A DNA stretch of 64,000 bases from Rhodococcus sp. 14-1411-2a (GTDB lineage: Bacteria; Actinomycetota; Actinomycetes; Mycobacteriales; Mycobacteriaceae), in assembly GCF_002259485.1 (NCBI RefSeq), contig NZ_NPGA01000005.1, positions 62,001-126,000 of the forward strand, given 5' to 3'. The notes below the pieces were generated by a model. The model worked only from the letters and a program-made list of their open reading frames with translations, did no database searches and was not told the DNA's origin. The position numbers were made by a program, and so were the translations under genes. Shown here in pieces: positions 52,377-61,979 of the stretch; the stretch's first letter is position 1; every line of letters begins with the position of its first letter.

Positions 52377-54554
52377 TCAGGCGTCGAGTGGTCGCACTTC
52401 GACGAGGGTGTCGGAGAAGGTCGGGGCGTTTCCGAGGTCTGCGAACACGGTCGGGTTCAGCGAAGCCGGAGTGGACAGCGACAGCATGTTCTTGCGCCAC
52501 GCGCCCATCGCACAGACCGTGACGCCCTCCATGACCGCCTTGTCCGGCTTGGCGACAACGGTGAACTCTCCACGATCGTTGAAGACCCGCACCACATCCC
52601 CCGACGCGATCCCGCGGCGCTCGGCGTCGACAGGATTGACCAACAACGTCGGCTCCTTCTGCACCTTGCGATGCATGTCGAGATTTCCGAAGCTCGAATT
52701 CAGATAGGCGTGCGACTTGGGAGTCAACAGGTTGAGCGGATACTTCTGCGCCAGTTCGGGATTGGTTCGCAGCGATTCGCGGGGCGCGATGTAGTGCGGC
52801 AGCGGATCGACGGGCTGGCCCGGTTGGTGATCGTTCGAGCCCTGCCGGAAGAGAGGCAGGACGAAATTGCCGCCCGCCGCCGCCGAGGACAGGAATTCCG
52901 TTTTGCCGGAGGGGGTTCTGAAATTTCCGCCGGCGTGTGGCGCGTACTCGTCGGGACCGGGCAGATTGAGTCTCTGCCAGCCGAGCCGTTTGAGCGACTC
53001 GATGGTGATGCCCTCCATTGCGGGCGCATTCCAGTCGTAGGCGAGACCGATGAGCTCTTCGTCGGTTCGGGAGAACACCGGCTCGGTGAACCCCATGGCC
53101 TTGGCCAATCGCCGGAACAGCTCTGTGTTGGGTACGGCTTCACCCATGGGCTCGATCGAACGGTTGTTGTAGGTGACGAACAGGTGGCCCCACGAGAAAT
53201 TGATGTCGTCCTGCTCGAGCTGAGTGGTGGCAGGCAGGATGATGTCCGCGTAATCGGCTGTGTCGGTGATGAAATGGTCACTGACGACGGTGAACAGATC
53301 CTCGCGGCTGAGCCCGTCGATCATCCGCTTCTGATCGGGGCACACCACCACCGGATTCGAGTTGTAGACCATCAGGCCCTTGAGGGGCGTATCCAGATTC
53401 AGCCCGCCGGTCAGTGCTTCGCCGAGCTGGTACAGATTGATCACGCGCGTACCCGGAGTCTGCAGATCCGTCTGCAGGAATTCGGGCCAGTTGACCGGAA
53501 ATGCCCATAGGGGCAGCTGCAGGATCCCGCCGCCCGGCTTGCGCCACGCGCCCACCAAAGACGGAAGACACGAAATGGCCCTCACGCTCTGTCCACCACC
53601 TGCGCTGCGCTCGATCGCGACGCCGATACGAATAACGGACGGCTGACTCTGCGCGTATTCCCTTGCCAACGTGTAGATGTCCTCGACGGGAATGCCCGTC
53701 TCCTCCGACGCCCACTGCGGGGTGTACTGCTGCACGCGCTCGGCCAACTCGTCGAAGCCGATGGTGTGACGCTCGATGTAGTCGGCGTCCGTCAGTCCTT
53801 CGTCGATGATGACGTGCATCATCGCCAGCGCGAGTGCGCCGTCGGTGCCGGGGCGGATAGGTATGTACTGGCTGGCAGCCTTGGCGGTCCTGGTCTTGAC
53901 CGGATCGATCACCACGACCTTCGCACCCCTCTTCTTCGCCTCGGCCACGTAAGGCCAGAGGTGGAGGTTGGTGCTCATGACGTTCGAGGCCCAGATCAGG
54001 ATGAACTTGGAATGGACGAAGCTTTCGGGGTCGACGCCCGCCGTGTCGCCGACGGTCATCGCGTAGGCAGTGCACGAGCCGGCGTCGCAGTAGGTGCGCT
54101 CGGCGACCGTCGCGCCGAGGCGGTTGAAGAATGCGTCCCCGACGTTGAGCCCCTGCGTGATCCCTTGGGTGCCGAGGTAGTTGCACGGCATGATCGCTTC
54201 CGGGCCGAATTCCTCGGCGATGGCGGTGAACTTCTCCGCGATGGTGGCCACGGCCTCGTCCCACGAGATCCGCTCGAAGCGGCCGGAGCCTTTGGGTCCG
54301 GATCGCTTGAGCGGGTACAGAACTCGATCGGGGCTGTAAACCTTGTCCAGGTAGTTGTCCACCTTCACACACAGTCCGCCGTTGGTGTACGGGTTGGTCT
54401 TGCTACCGCTGACGCTGGTCGCCACACCGTCTGCGACGGTGACCACCATCGAGCAGGAATCCGGACAGTCCTGGCCGCAGGCCCCGAGAACCGTGAGCTC
54501 CGTGGGCCGGTCTGTGGGAGCGTCGTCTGGGCGTGTGTCTTCCTGAACGGTCAT
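52377..54554 (-). CDS. Molybdopterin-dependent oxidoreductase (DMSO reductase family)
   Basis: 725 residues. The N-terminal 4Fe-4S ligands are Cys26, Cys30, Cys34 and Cys62. The Mo-binding region aligned by eye to FdhF gives [11 protein letters not shown] with Cys156 at the selenocysteine position and Asp157 where formate dehydrogenases have a conserved His. Later, [14 protein letters not shown] and [10 protein letters not shown] are dinucleotide-binding segments. There is no twin-arginine signal, so it is cytoplasmic. ATG preceded by AGGAG. Formate oxidation would fit an alcohol-oxidising neighbourhood, but the missing His argues against it; a hydratase, hydroxylase or reductase is possible. 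Confidence 0.85.
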   Translation of the reverse strand: MTVQEDTRPDDAPTDRPTELTVLGACGQDCPDSCSMVVTVADGVATSVSGSKTNPYTNGGLCVKVDNYLDKVYSPDRVLYPLKRSGPKGSGRFERISWDEAVATIAEKFTAIAEEFGPEAIMPCNYLGTQGITQGLNVGDAFFNRLGATVAERTYCDAGSCTAYAMTVGDTAGVDPESFVHSKFILIWASNVMSTNLHLWPYVAEAKKRGAKVVVIDPVKTRTAKAASQYIPIRPGTDGALALAMMHVIIDEGLTDADYIERHTIGFDELAERVQQYTPQWASEETGIPVEDIYTLAREYAQSQPSVIRIGVAIERSAGGGQSVRAISCLPSLVGAWRKPGGGILQLPLWAFPVNWPEFLQTDLQTPGTRVINLYQLGEALTGGLNLDTPLKGLMVYNSNPVVVCPDQKRMIDGLSREDLFTVVSDHFITDTADYADIILPATTQLEQDDINFSWGHLFVTYNNRSIEPMGEAVPNTELFRRLAKAMGFTEPVFSRTDEELIGLAYDWNAPAMEGITIESLKRLGWQRLNLPGPDEYAPHAGGNFRTPSGKTEFLSSAAAGGNFVLPLFRQGSNDHQPGQPVDPLPHYIAPRESLRTNPELAQKYPLNLLTPKSHAYLNSSFGNLDMHRKVQKEPTLLVNPVDAERRGIASGDVVRVFNDRGEFTVVAKPDKAVMEGVTVCAMGAWRKNMLSLSTPASLNPTVFADLGNAPTFSDTLVEVRPLDA

Positions 54555-54673
54555 GGGTGCTCCTCGGCATGGATATCACTGGTGTGTGGTATCCGAAGCC
54601 TGCACCTCGAGAGCGCTCCGAACAGGACGCGGAGCGCCGTCTACTTTGCGCTCGGTGCCTCGTTCGGCGTCGC

Positions 54674-55354
54674 TCAGATCAACCCCTGCTTGCTTGCCGC
54701 GTACACGGCCTCGGCTCGCCGAGACACTGCGAGCTTGCGCATGATGTTGCTGACGTGGAATTTCACTGTCGTCGCCGAGATGAACAGGCGGGTGCCGATC
54801 ATGTTGTTGGACAGGCCCGTCGCGAGTAGCCGGAGTACTTCGAGTTCGCGCTCGGTCAGCCGTTCTATGCTGCTCGGCGTGCCGTTGAGTGATCGCACGA
54901 CAGCCGAGGCACTCCGCGAATCGAAGGCACTCTCGCCTCGCGAGACAGCACGTATCGCCCGCACCAGTTCGGTGGTATCGACGTCCTTGACGACGTATCC
55001 GCGTGCACCGGCGTGCACCGCCTCCACCACGAGTCGGTCGTCGAGGAAAGTGGTGAGCACCAGCAATCCGATTCCGTTGTGCGCCTTGGCCAATTGTGCG
55101 CACAGGGCAAGGCCCTCGTAATCCGAACTGGCCGAGAGCTTGAGATCCATCAGCACGATATCGGGCTCGACCCGCGCGACGACGGCCAATCCCTCCTCCC
55201 GCGTCGACGCCTCCCCCACGATCGTCAGATCCGACTCGCGCTCGAGCACCGAACGCAGCCCGTCGCGCAGAATTGCATGATCGTCGACCAGGACGATGCG
55301 GACAGTAGGTGCCGCCACCTGCCCCATGCCCGTGCGAACCGTCGGAACGCTCAC
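54674..55354 (-). CDS. mnoR: LuxR/NarL-type response regulator
   Basis: 226 residues. The receiver has DDHAILRDGL and phospho-acceptor Asp70 in IVLMDLKLS, with the switch residues LTTF and YVVKD. The LuxR DNA-binding domain is LTERELEVLRLLATGLSNN to TVKFHVSNIMRKL. The GTG start at 55354 overlaps the kinase stop; the much longer frame upstream is a shadow. Gene order, kinase partner and the neighbouring Mno gene match the MnoSR system that controls methanol and diol dehydrogenases in mycobacteria. Confidence 0.82.
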   Translation of the reverse strand: MSVPTVRTGMGQVAAPTVRIVLVDDHAILRDGLRSVLERESDLTIVGEASTREEGLAVVARVEPDIVLMDLKLSASSDYEGLALCAQLAKAHNGIGLLVLTTFLDDRLVVEAVHAGARGYVVKDVDTTELVRAIRAVSRGESAFDSRSASAVVRSLNGTPSSIERLTERELEVLRLLATGLSNNMIGTRLFISATTVKFHVSNIMRKLAVSRRAEAVYAASKQGLI

Positions 55355-56706
55355 TGTGTTTCGCCCTTCTCGGATCTTTCCTGGAAGGGAATGCGCACTG
55401 CCACACGCACACCCCCGGTTCGGGCGCGGCGAATCTCGAAGACCCCGCCGTGTTCGCGAGTGCGGGCCGCCATGTTCGCCAATCCGCGGTGGCGGCCGTC
55501 GACATCGGTGGACTCGGCCAGGTGCAGCATCATTCGCAGGTGGGCCGGATCGCCGTCGCCATCGTCGGCGATCGACAACTGCACCTGATCGAGCGAATAG
55601 GTCAACCGAAGAATTGCCCGGGACGCGTGCGCGTGCACCGCTGTGTTGAACAATGCTTCGCCGGCGATGCGGAGCAAGGCATGCTCGCACTCGCTGCTCA
55701 GCTCGACGGGGGTTCCCTCCACCCGCAACGAGACCTGCAACTCGTCGGGCATGTGGACCACGGAAAGCTGTTCGAGCATTTCCGGAAGGGACGTTCGATC
55801 GGCGTCCTGCGGGTGATTGAGCGCGTAGATCGCCGACCGCAGTTGTTCCACAGCCCGACGCGTCAGATCCTTCGCCAGATCCAATCTGTCGCTGCGTTCT
55901 TCGGCCGAGATCTCGCTGCGACACACTTCGATCTGCATACCAGCGGACAGCACGGCCTGAGTGACGCTGTCGTGCAATTCGCGAGCGATGCGGTGGCGTT
56001 CGTCGTCGAGGACCTGATGCCGGTGCGCGGCACCCAATTGCCGCTGTGTCAGCAACAGTTCGGCATTGCGGGCTGCGAGATCGGCCGCTGTGCGGTTCGC
56101 CTGGGCGTAGGCACTCTCGGTCCGCTCGAGCAATTGCCGTCGACTCTGAAAGAGCGCCGAATTCTGCAGCGCCACCGCCGTTTGACTGGCCAGAATGCTC
56201 AACACCGCCGCGTCGGTGGCGTCCAGCACCCGCTGCTCTCCGGTCCACGCCGCAAAAGCACCCACGACGCCTCCGTCGAACGCGATCGGCACGAAGGCGT
56301 GATGAGCGGAGATCACCGGTGTCTGCCCATCGCCGCACGTCGACTGTCGAATCGACTCGAGGCAGTCGACGACGTCGTCCGGCAACGGTGGCCCCTCGAC
56401 GTTGTCGACCAGAAACGGCGTGGCGTCCGGTCCGAGCACGAGTCGACGAGGACCGGCATCCGGCAGAGCGCCATCGGCAAGAGCGAAGACCACCCAGCGT
56501 GCGCTCAGATGGGCACGAGCTGCTTCCGCGACCGCGCACACCAGCGTCTCGGGCCCGTCGACCGTCCGAACCAGTGCCCGTGAAATCAACTCCAGCGCAT
56601 AGACGACGCGCTCCAAACGTTCGGCCGCGCCACGATATTGGGGGTAGAACGTGTTCTTGCCCGAACGCAGCCCCGTCAGCAGCGACAGGTCGGGTCCGGA
56701 CGTCAC
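55351..56706 (-). CDS. mnoS: Sensor histidine kinase (GAF, HisKA_3)
   Basis: 451 residues, no membrane segment, so a cytoplasmic sensor. A GAF-like domain spans about 45-185, a coiled coil follows at about 185-230, and the HisKA_3 box is RHRIARELHDSVTQ with phospho-His245. The ATPase domain is shown by GLANMAARTREHGG. It overlaps the alcohol dehydrogenase gene on one side and the response regulator on the other, so sensor, regulator and enzyme are made from one message. A C1-C3 alcohol or its aldehyde is the likely signal, by analogy. Confidence 0.85.
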   Translation of the reverse strand: MTSGPDLSLLTGLRSGKNTFYPQYRGAAERLERVVYALELISRALVRTVDGPETLVCAVAEAARAHLSARWVVFALADGALPDAGPRRLVLGPDATPFLVDNVEGPPLPDDVVDCLESIRQSTCGDGQTPVISAHHAFVPIAFDGGVVGAFAAWTGEQRVLDATDAAVLSILASQTAVALQNSALFQSRRQLLERTESAYAQANRTAADLAARNAELLLTQRQLGAAHRHQVLDDERHRIARELHDSVTQAVLSAGMQIEVCRSEISAEERSDRLDLAKDLTRRAVEQLRSAIYALNHPQDADRTSLPEMLEQLSVVHMPDELQVSLRVEGTPVELSSECEHALLRIAGEALFNTAVHAHASRAILRLTYSLDQVQLSIADDGDGDPAHLRMMLHLAESTDVDGRHRGLANMAARTREHGGVFEIRRARTGGVRVAVRIPFQERSEKGETQ

Positions 56707-57935
56707 AGCGCACTCCTGAACAGATCGACCATCTCGCGGTGCGTGGCGGAGCGAGGATTGGTGGACATGCAGGCATCATGTAAAGCGTTGGTGGCCAACA
56801 CATCCAGATCGGACTCGCGGACACCGATCTGCGCCAGACCGGTGGGAACGCCGACCTGACGTGCAAGGCGATCGACACGGTCCGCCACAGCCATGGCGGC
56901 TTCCTCCGGCCTGGCTCTGCCTTCCGGCAATCCGAGGCTCGTCGCGATGGCCACGTAGGGCAACGGATCCTCCGCGGCGTTGAAACGAATGACATGCGGC
57001 AGCAGCACTCCGTTGATCACCCCGTGCGGGAGGTCGAGGAGTCCTCCCACCTGATGGCTCATGGCATGGGTGGCACCGAGAATCGCATTCGTGAACGCCA
57101 GACCGGCTTCCAGACTCGCCTGCGCCATCGAACCACGCGCGGCCATATCGGTGGGCTCGTCGATGGTGCGCGCCAACTGCGACATCACCATGGTGATGGC
57201 CCGAAGTGCATGGTGGTCGGTGAGCTGGTTGTGACCCAGCGAGACGAATGCCTCGATTCCGTGCGTCAGAGCGTCCAAACCGGTTGCCGCGTTGAGCCAT
57301 TCGGGCATCGTGGTGAGCAACATCGGATCGATCACGGTGATATCGGGAACGAGTGCCCGGCCGAGGATGGTGATCTTGGTCGAGCGCGCCGTGTCGGTGA
57401 CGATGCAGAACTGCGAGACGTCGGCCCCGGTGCCCGATGTCGTGGGCACCATCACCAGCGGGGGAATCGGCCGAGTGGCCTGATCGACGCCCTCGTAGTC
57501 GAGGATTCTGCCGCCGTTGCCCGCGAGGATGGCGATCCCCTTGGCCGCATCCATGACCGACCCACCGCCGATCGCCACCAGCACGTCGCAACCGTTCTCT
57601 GCGTAGTAGCCGTGCCCGGCCTCGATTTCGACGTCCTTGGGATTGGGCGTGAGCGCGCTCCAGACCTGGGGGTCGAGGCCCTGGGCAACGAGTAGGTCGA
57701 CCAACTGCCCGGCCCAGCCGCTCTCGATCAACCCCGAGTCCGTGACGAGCATCGGCCGGACCCCACCGAGACGACATGTCGCGTGCGCGACCTCGCCCAG
57801 CGAATCCGGACCGAACACGATCTCGGGTGCGTGGAATTTGAGAACTCGTGGCGTCTCGGCTCGGCTGCGCTGCGCATCGAGGTCGTGCAGCGCCTTGCCG
57901 ACGTCCGCCGTAGCTGCCTGGTCCACCGTCCACAC
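56703..57935 (-). CDS. Iron-type alcohol dehydrogenase (1,3-propanediol dehydrogenase-like)
   Basis: 410 residues, group III ADH. AIGGGSVMDAAKGIAIL binds NAD(P). Metal ligands are in GLDALTHGIEAF (Asp, His) and in the two histidines of THAMSHQVGGLLDLPHG. The frame starts with GTG at 57935, but GAGGG fits better the GTG at 57926, so the true start may be 3 codons later. First gene of the operon with MnoS- and MnoR-like proteins; a long palindrome lies about 100 bases upstream. It probably oxidises diols or primary alcohols. Confidence 0.9.
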   Translation of the reverse strand: MWTVDQAATADVGKALHDLDAQRSRAETPRVLKFHAPEIVFGPDSLGEVAHATCRLGGVRPMLVTDSGLIESGWAGQLVDLLVAQGLDPQVWSALTPNPKDVEIEAGHGYYAENGCDVLVAIGGGSVMDAAKGIAILAGNGGRILDYEGVDQATRPIPPLVMVPTTSGTGADVSQFCIVTDTARSTKITILGRALVPDITVIDPMLLTTMPEWLNAATGLDALTHGIEAFVSLGHNQLTDHHALRAITMVMSQLARTIDEPTDMAARGSMAQASLEAGLAFTNAILGATHAMSHQVGGLLDLPHGVINGVLLPHVIRFNAAEDPLPYVAIATSLGLPEGRARPEEAAMAVADRVDRLARQVGVPTGLAQIGVRESDLDVLATNALHDACMSTNPRSATHREMVDLFRSAL

Positions 57936-58075
57936 CCTCGCTGTCCATCGATCCCAGAACTCTCGGACCTGTGATTCAGGTTACAACCTTACGAGCACGG
58001 CCGGTCCGATCCCACCAGCACCGGGCCAGGTTCCTACCTGCCCGATCGGGTAGGTAGGCGGCACGATCGGTCAGG
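57936..58075. promoter_or_regulatory. Promoter of the alcohol dehydrogenase-mnoSR operon with palindrome
   Basis: A 26-base palindrome at 58033-58058 matches in 12 of 13 base pairs and is centred on CCCGATCGGG with CCTACC and GGTAGG arms. The centre and right arm recur before the mno gene at 62113-62128. A further GATCGG occurs at 58065-58070. Its position about 100 bases before the start codon suits activation by the response regulator. Confidence 0.62.
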
Positions 58076-59593
58076 TCAGGACAGCGCATGGCCCAGTTCG
58101 GCCGCCTGCGAGGTCAACTGTTCGCCATCCCGCGCGACGACGACCCGGTCGCAAATTCGCTCGTAATCCTCCATCGAGCACGCTGCCTGCGCCCAGTAAC
58201 GACGAGCTTCGGGGGTGATCCACGCGATGCGGTGCACCTTCGACCGGATCTCGTCCAGGGCCTCGAGGCCAGCCGGGCGTCCGTTGCACCGGCCATCACC
58301 GACGATGATGACCGCGGTGCGCTTGTCCAGGACTTCTGGGTGTGACTGCAACAGATCGGTGAAGGTTCTGCCGTAATCGCTGCTCGCTTCGAGGTCCAGT
58401 CGCGCGTCCGCGAGCACCGCGGCCAGTGCGCCGTCGCCGGTACTGCCGAGCAAGGTGGTAGTCACATCGACCGGTGCGTCGACGAACCCCATCACCGTGC
58501 ATCGGTGTGCGCGCGCATGCATGGCTTGCGCAAGCCTCAGGGTGAACGCGGTGATGGGCCTGACCGACAACGACACGTCCGCCAGTACCAGCAACCGAAC
58601 CTTTCCCGGCACAGGGGTTTTCGTCACCAGACGGAACGGGATGCCGTCGGTACGCAGACTGGACCGGACGGTGCGCCGCATGTCGAGCGGTCCGCGTGAA
58701 TGTTCGCGTGGTCGTGGTCGAGGAGTGCCCCGCATGTGTTTGAGCACTTCGTGACTCGCGCGCTCGATCTCGGCGTGCCGGCCGATCGCCTGCGCCGCGC
58801 CGTCGACCGGCACCGGTGACGACATTGTCCCCGTCACATCCCCCAGTGCCGCGACGAAAGCCTCGACGGCATCGGTGATGCGGTCGAGCATCGCAGCGCT
58901 CAGTGGACCGGAATCACCCCCGTCGCCGTAGACGCTACTCGGATCGTAGGCATCGAACCACGCCAGGATGCTCGCCGGATCCTCCCAGTTCAGCTGTCCC
59001 GCAACAGCTCCGCTGGTGCTCGACGCCAACTCCCCGGCCGCCGTCGACCCGGACCGCTCCAGGTCGACGGTGTAGGTGACACCCCGTCGACCCATGTCGC
59101 CGTCGGTGTCGATCGACAGATCGTGGTCCTCGGACGAGAGACTGATGTCGTCGTCGTCCTTGTGCGGGTTGAAGCCCTTGTCCGCTTCCGGGGCGTCGAG
59201 CAGATCACCGATCTCGACCGCGCGCTCGTTGTACTCGGCGTATTTGGCCGCTTCCTGGTCTGCGCCGACGTCCAGGTCCGTCGGCAATCCGCCTGCTACC
59301 TGCGCTCCCAGTGGTGAATGACGCTCGTCCGTGGCGCTCTCGACGAGTGCCCTGAACATCGACTCGAAGGCCAGATCGAAACCGTGCTGTTCGTGGTCGT
59401 ACTTGGCACACGTCGCGCGCAAGGCCGCGCGCAACACCGTCAGGTCACGGGCCCCGAGAAGCCCGAGGACGCGTCGAACCTCGATGACCTCGGCCGGCGA
59501 CGCAGCTACTCCGAAACGCCTGAGCGTGCGCCCGAACACCGCAGCCAGCACGTCGAGCACCACCGATGCCGAGAACGTCTGTGGCACGGTCAT
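58076..59593 (-). CDS. VWA-domain (CoxE-like) protein partnered with MoxR ATPase
   Basis: 505 residues. The MIDAS motif is DVSLS (about 339-343) inside VRLLVLADVSLSVRPITAF, and the region before contains a long acidic, disordered stretch (HKDDDDISLSSEDHD). With a MoxR-type AAA+ ATPase such proteins act as chaperones that insert metals or cofactors into enzymes, for example in methanol dehydrogenase and CO dehydrogenase clusters. The ATG overlaps the ATPase stop. Mno, encoded upstream, is the likely client. Confidence 0.85.
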   Translation of the reverse strand: MTVPQTFSASVVLDVLAAVFGRTLRRFGVAASPAEVIEVRRVLGLLGARDLTVLRAALRATCAKYDHEQHGFDLAFESMFRALVESATDERHSPLGAQVAGGLPTDLDVGADQEAAKYAEYNERAVEIGDLLDAPEADKGFNPHKDDDDISLSSEDHDLSIDTDGDMGRRGVTYTVDLERSGSTAAGELASSTSGAVAGQLNWEDPASILAWFDAYDPSSVYGDGGDSGPLSAAMLDRITDAVEAFVAALGDVTGTMSSPVPVDGAAQAIGRHAEIERASHEVLKHMRGTPRPRPREHSRGPLDMRRTVRSSLRTDGIPFRLVTKTPVPGKVRLLVLADVSLSVRPITAFTLRLAQAMHARAHRCTVMGFVDAPVDVTTTLLGSTGDGALAAVLADARLDLEASSDYGRTFTDLLQSHPEVLDKRTAVIIVGDGRCNGRPAGLEALDEIRSKVHRIAWITPEARRYWAQAACSMEDYERICDRVVVARDGEQLTSQAAELGHALS

Positions 59594-60627
59594 CGTCGTA
59601 TTCCGATGCCACCTTTGTCGCGTCCACCGTGCCCTCTGAAGGCCGACGCGGTCGTGTTGACGACCGTTCCGAGTGATGTTGCTGCAGAGGGTGTTTCTGC
59701 GACCGGTCCGGCCAGCGCGATCTTCATGTCCGACGAGTACTTCACCAGGGCCGCGAGCAGGTACTTGCGGGTGTCTTCGGTGTGACCGAGGACCGAGGCG
59801 ATACGAGCCGCATCGATCACTTCCGAGATCGACGGGCTCTTGCGGAGCGGTAGCTCACGCAATTCCGTTGCCAGCTCCACGATCTCGGACACGATGTGCG
59901 CGGGCACCTCGGGGGCACGAGCAGTGACGATCTCGCGCTCACGCGCCGCGGTCGGATAATCGAGATGAAAATGCAGACAGCGACGTTTGAGGGCCGACGA
60001 CAGCTCACGAGTGTCGTTGGAGGTCAGTATCACCCACGGATCGCTGCGCGCGGTGAACGTACCGACCTCGGGGATCGTCACCTGCTTCTCGGCAAGTACC
60101 TCGAGCAGCAAGGCCTCCATCGATTCCTCGGTGCGATCGACCTCGTCGACCAGGAGCACCACCGGCTCCTCGGAGAGCACCGATTCCAACAGGGGCCGCA
60201 CGGCGAGGAAGGGCTCGGAGTAGAGGCCGAAGTCTTTGGCGGCGAGCATCTTCGAGGCGTCGTCGATGTCGGTGACGTGCTGGGTGAGTGCACCGATGTG
60301 CTCGCGCAGCATCTGCACGTGCAGAAGTTGCTTGGCGTAGTCCCACTCGTAGAGGGCCCGATTGTCGTCGAGTCCCTCATAGCACTGCAGGCGTACCAGC
60401 TTGCGTCCGCTCGCCGTGGCCAGGGACTTCGCCAGCTCGGTCTTGCCCACGCCCGCGGGGCCTTCGAGCAGCAGTGGGCGATCGAGTGCTGTCGCCAGAT
60501 GCACCACGGTGGCGAGATCGTCGTCCGCGATGTAGTCCTGCTCTCCGAGCGCGCGTTGCAGATCGGCGGCGTCGGTGAATCGAACGGTGCCGGTGTCGTC
60601 GCTACGCACTGTCGACAGCGAGGTCAT
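59590..60627 (-). CDS. MoxR-family AAA+ ATPase
   Basis: 345 residues. Walker A is GPAGVGKTELAKS (Lys62), Walker B is VLLVDEVDR, sensor 1 is ILTSNDTRELS and the arginine finger region is ALKRRCLHFHLDYP. It works with the VWA protein as an enzyme-maturation machine. AAAGGAAG precedes the ATG. It lies 80 bases downstream of mno, separated from it by a strong hairpin, and overlaps the VWA gene. Confidence 0.92.
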   Translation of the reverse strand: MTSLSTVRSDDTGTVRFTDAADLQRALGEQDYIADDDLATVVHLATALDRPLLLEGPAGVGKTELAKSLATASGRKLVRLQCYEGLDDNRALYEWDYAKQLLHVQMLREHIGALTQHVTDIDDASKMLAAKDFGLYSEPFLAVRPLLESVLSEEPVVLLVDEVDRTEESMEALLLEVLAEKQVTIPEVGTFTARSDPWVILTSNDTRELSSALKRRCLHFHLDYPTAAREREIVTARAPEVPAHIVSEIVELATELRELPLRKSPSISEVIDAARIASVLGHTEDTRKYLLAALVKYSSDMKIALAGPVAETPSAATSLGTVVNTTASAFRGHGGRDKGGIGIRR

Positions 60628-60654
60628 GTGCTTCCTTTCAGGCGGCTTCGCCGC

Positions 60655-60698
60655 ATGTGAACGGAACTTCGTACCCTGCTACGAAGTTCCGTTCACAT
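60655..60698. terminator. Long perfect hairpin between mno and the MoxR gene
   Basis: A 19-base-pair perfect stem (60655-60673 with 60680-60698; it contains GAACGGAACTTCGTA) has a 6-base loop CCCTGC. It begins 9 bases after the mno stop. There is no T run. A second small stem, GCGGC-TTC-GCCGC, follows at 60642-60654. It should stop or attenuate transcription after mno and protect the mno 3' end, giving more dehydrogenase than chaperone. Confidence 0.72.
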
Positions 60699-60707
60699 GG
60701 GTGGCGG

Positions 60708-61979
60708 TCAGTAAGACTCGTTGATCGCGTGCGAGACGACGGGGATCATCGACTGGACGGTCACCTCACGGGGGTTACCCGGGGTGCACCAGTCCTCCTG
60801 GATGTGCTCGGAGATCTTCAGAACCGACTTCTCGTCGCCCTTGATCACGTCGCCCTTGCCGGCGTACTTGCCGGTGTTCATCCGGTTCTTGTCGTACGTC
60901 GCCGAACGGATCGATCCGAAGTTGCCCGGAATTCCGACGTCCTTGGCGAGCCTGATGGCCGCCTCGACTGCCGCGTCGGCAGCCTGAACGGTGGTCATGT
61001 TCTTCGTGTCCACGCCCATGGCCACGGCGATCTCGGCGTAACGCTCGTAGCGCGAGGGCAGGTTGTACTCCCACACGCGCGGTAGAGCGATGGCGTTGTT
61101 GAGGCCGTGCGCGCTGTCGTAGAAGGCGCTGATCGCGTGCGAGATCGAGTGGATGACGCCGAGTCCACCGGAGTTGAAGGCCTGTGTGGCGATGTACTGG
61201 GCGTTCATCATGCCCTCGCGAGCCTTCAGGTTGCCCGGGTCGTACACAGCTTCACGAAGATGCTTGGAGACCAGCCCGATCGAGTAGATCGCGTTTCCCA
61301 GCGACGGCGCGAAGTCCAGCCGCGAGACGTACGGCTCGGCACCGTGGGCGAGGACGTCGAAGCCGCAGAACGCGGTCCACTGCTGAGGGCAGGTGTAGTA
61401 GAGCAGCGGGTCGTCCAGTGCCAGCGTCGGTGTCGACGCCTCGTCGAAGGCGAGCCACTTGTGCGGCTTCTCCATGTCCGAGGTGTCGGTGATGACGTAG
61501 GCCCAGGATGTCTCCGAACCCGTTCCGGCAGTGGTCGATACGGCGATGTGCGGCGGGTTCTGCTTGTTGGTGGACTTGGAGAATCCCTCGAACTCGTTGA
61601 TGTTGCGGCCGTCGTGGGCGACGACGACGCGGATGCCCTTGGCCGCATCGTGGCTCGAGCCACCACCGACGGAGATGACGCTGTCGCACTTCTCCTTCTG
61701 GTACAGCGCGGCACCGTCCATGACGTTGTAGTCCTTGGGGTTGGACTCGACCTTGTCGTAAAGGACCACCTCGACGCCCTGGTACTCGATCTTGCCGATC
61801 AGTTCCTCTATGATGCCCGATCCGCGCAGACCGGTCGTGACCAGCAGCGAGCGCTTGAATCCGAGTTCCTTGGCCTCGACACCGATCATGTCGTGGGCGC
61901 CGACTCCCAGCTTGGCGCGCGGCAGCGGGTGAAACTCCTTGATGGGGAATTCCCAGATCTGATTGAGCTCGATGACCAT
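60708..61979 (-). CDS. mno: NDMA-dependent methanol dehydrogenase
   Basis: 423 residues, full-length group III alcohol dehydrogenase of the Mno/ThcE subfamily, which forms decamers with tightly bound NADPH and, by family knowledge, needs mycofactocin as external electron carrier (NDMA replaces it in vitro). SVGGGSSHDAAKGIRVVV and STTAGTGSETSWAYV bind the nucleotide. Metal ligands are in FDVLAHGAEPYV and the two His of HSISHAISAFYDSAHG. GAGGAG precedes the ATG. It oxidises methanol and other primary alcohols to aldehydes. The upstream region has the shared palindrome. Confidence 0.93.
   Translation of the reverse strand: MVIELNQIWEFPIKEFHPLPRAKLGVGAHDMIGVEAKELGFKRSLLVTTGLRGSGIIEELIGKIEYQGVEVVLYDKVESNPKDYNVMDGAALYQKEKCDSVISVGGGSSHDAAKGIRVVVAHDGRNINEFEGFSKSTNKQNPPHIAVSTTAGTGSETSWAYVITDTSDMEKPHKWLAFDEASTPTLALDDPLLYYTCPQQWTAFCGFDVLAHGAEPYVSRLDFAPSLGNAIYSIGLVSKHLREAVYDPGNLKAREGMMNAQYIATQAFNSGGLGVIHSISHAISAFYDSAHGLNNAIALPRVWEYNLPSRYERYAEIAVAMGVDTKNMTTVQAADAAVEAAIRLAKDVGIPGNFGSIRSATYDKNRMNTGKYAGKGDVIKGDEKSVLKISEHIQEDWCTPGNPREVTVQSMIPVVSHAINESY

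Noticed and set aside
52377..54554. Firm formate dehydrogenase call
   Set aside because: The residue after the presumed Mo ligand is Asp, not the His needed in known formate dehydrogenases, so only the broader family is claimed.
55355..56995. Long N-terminal extension of the response regulator
   Set aside because: The frame runs through the sensor kinase gene on the same strand in another phase and reads as arginine-rich shadow; the GTGA overlap at 55354 is the natural start.
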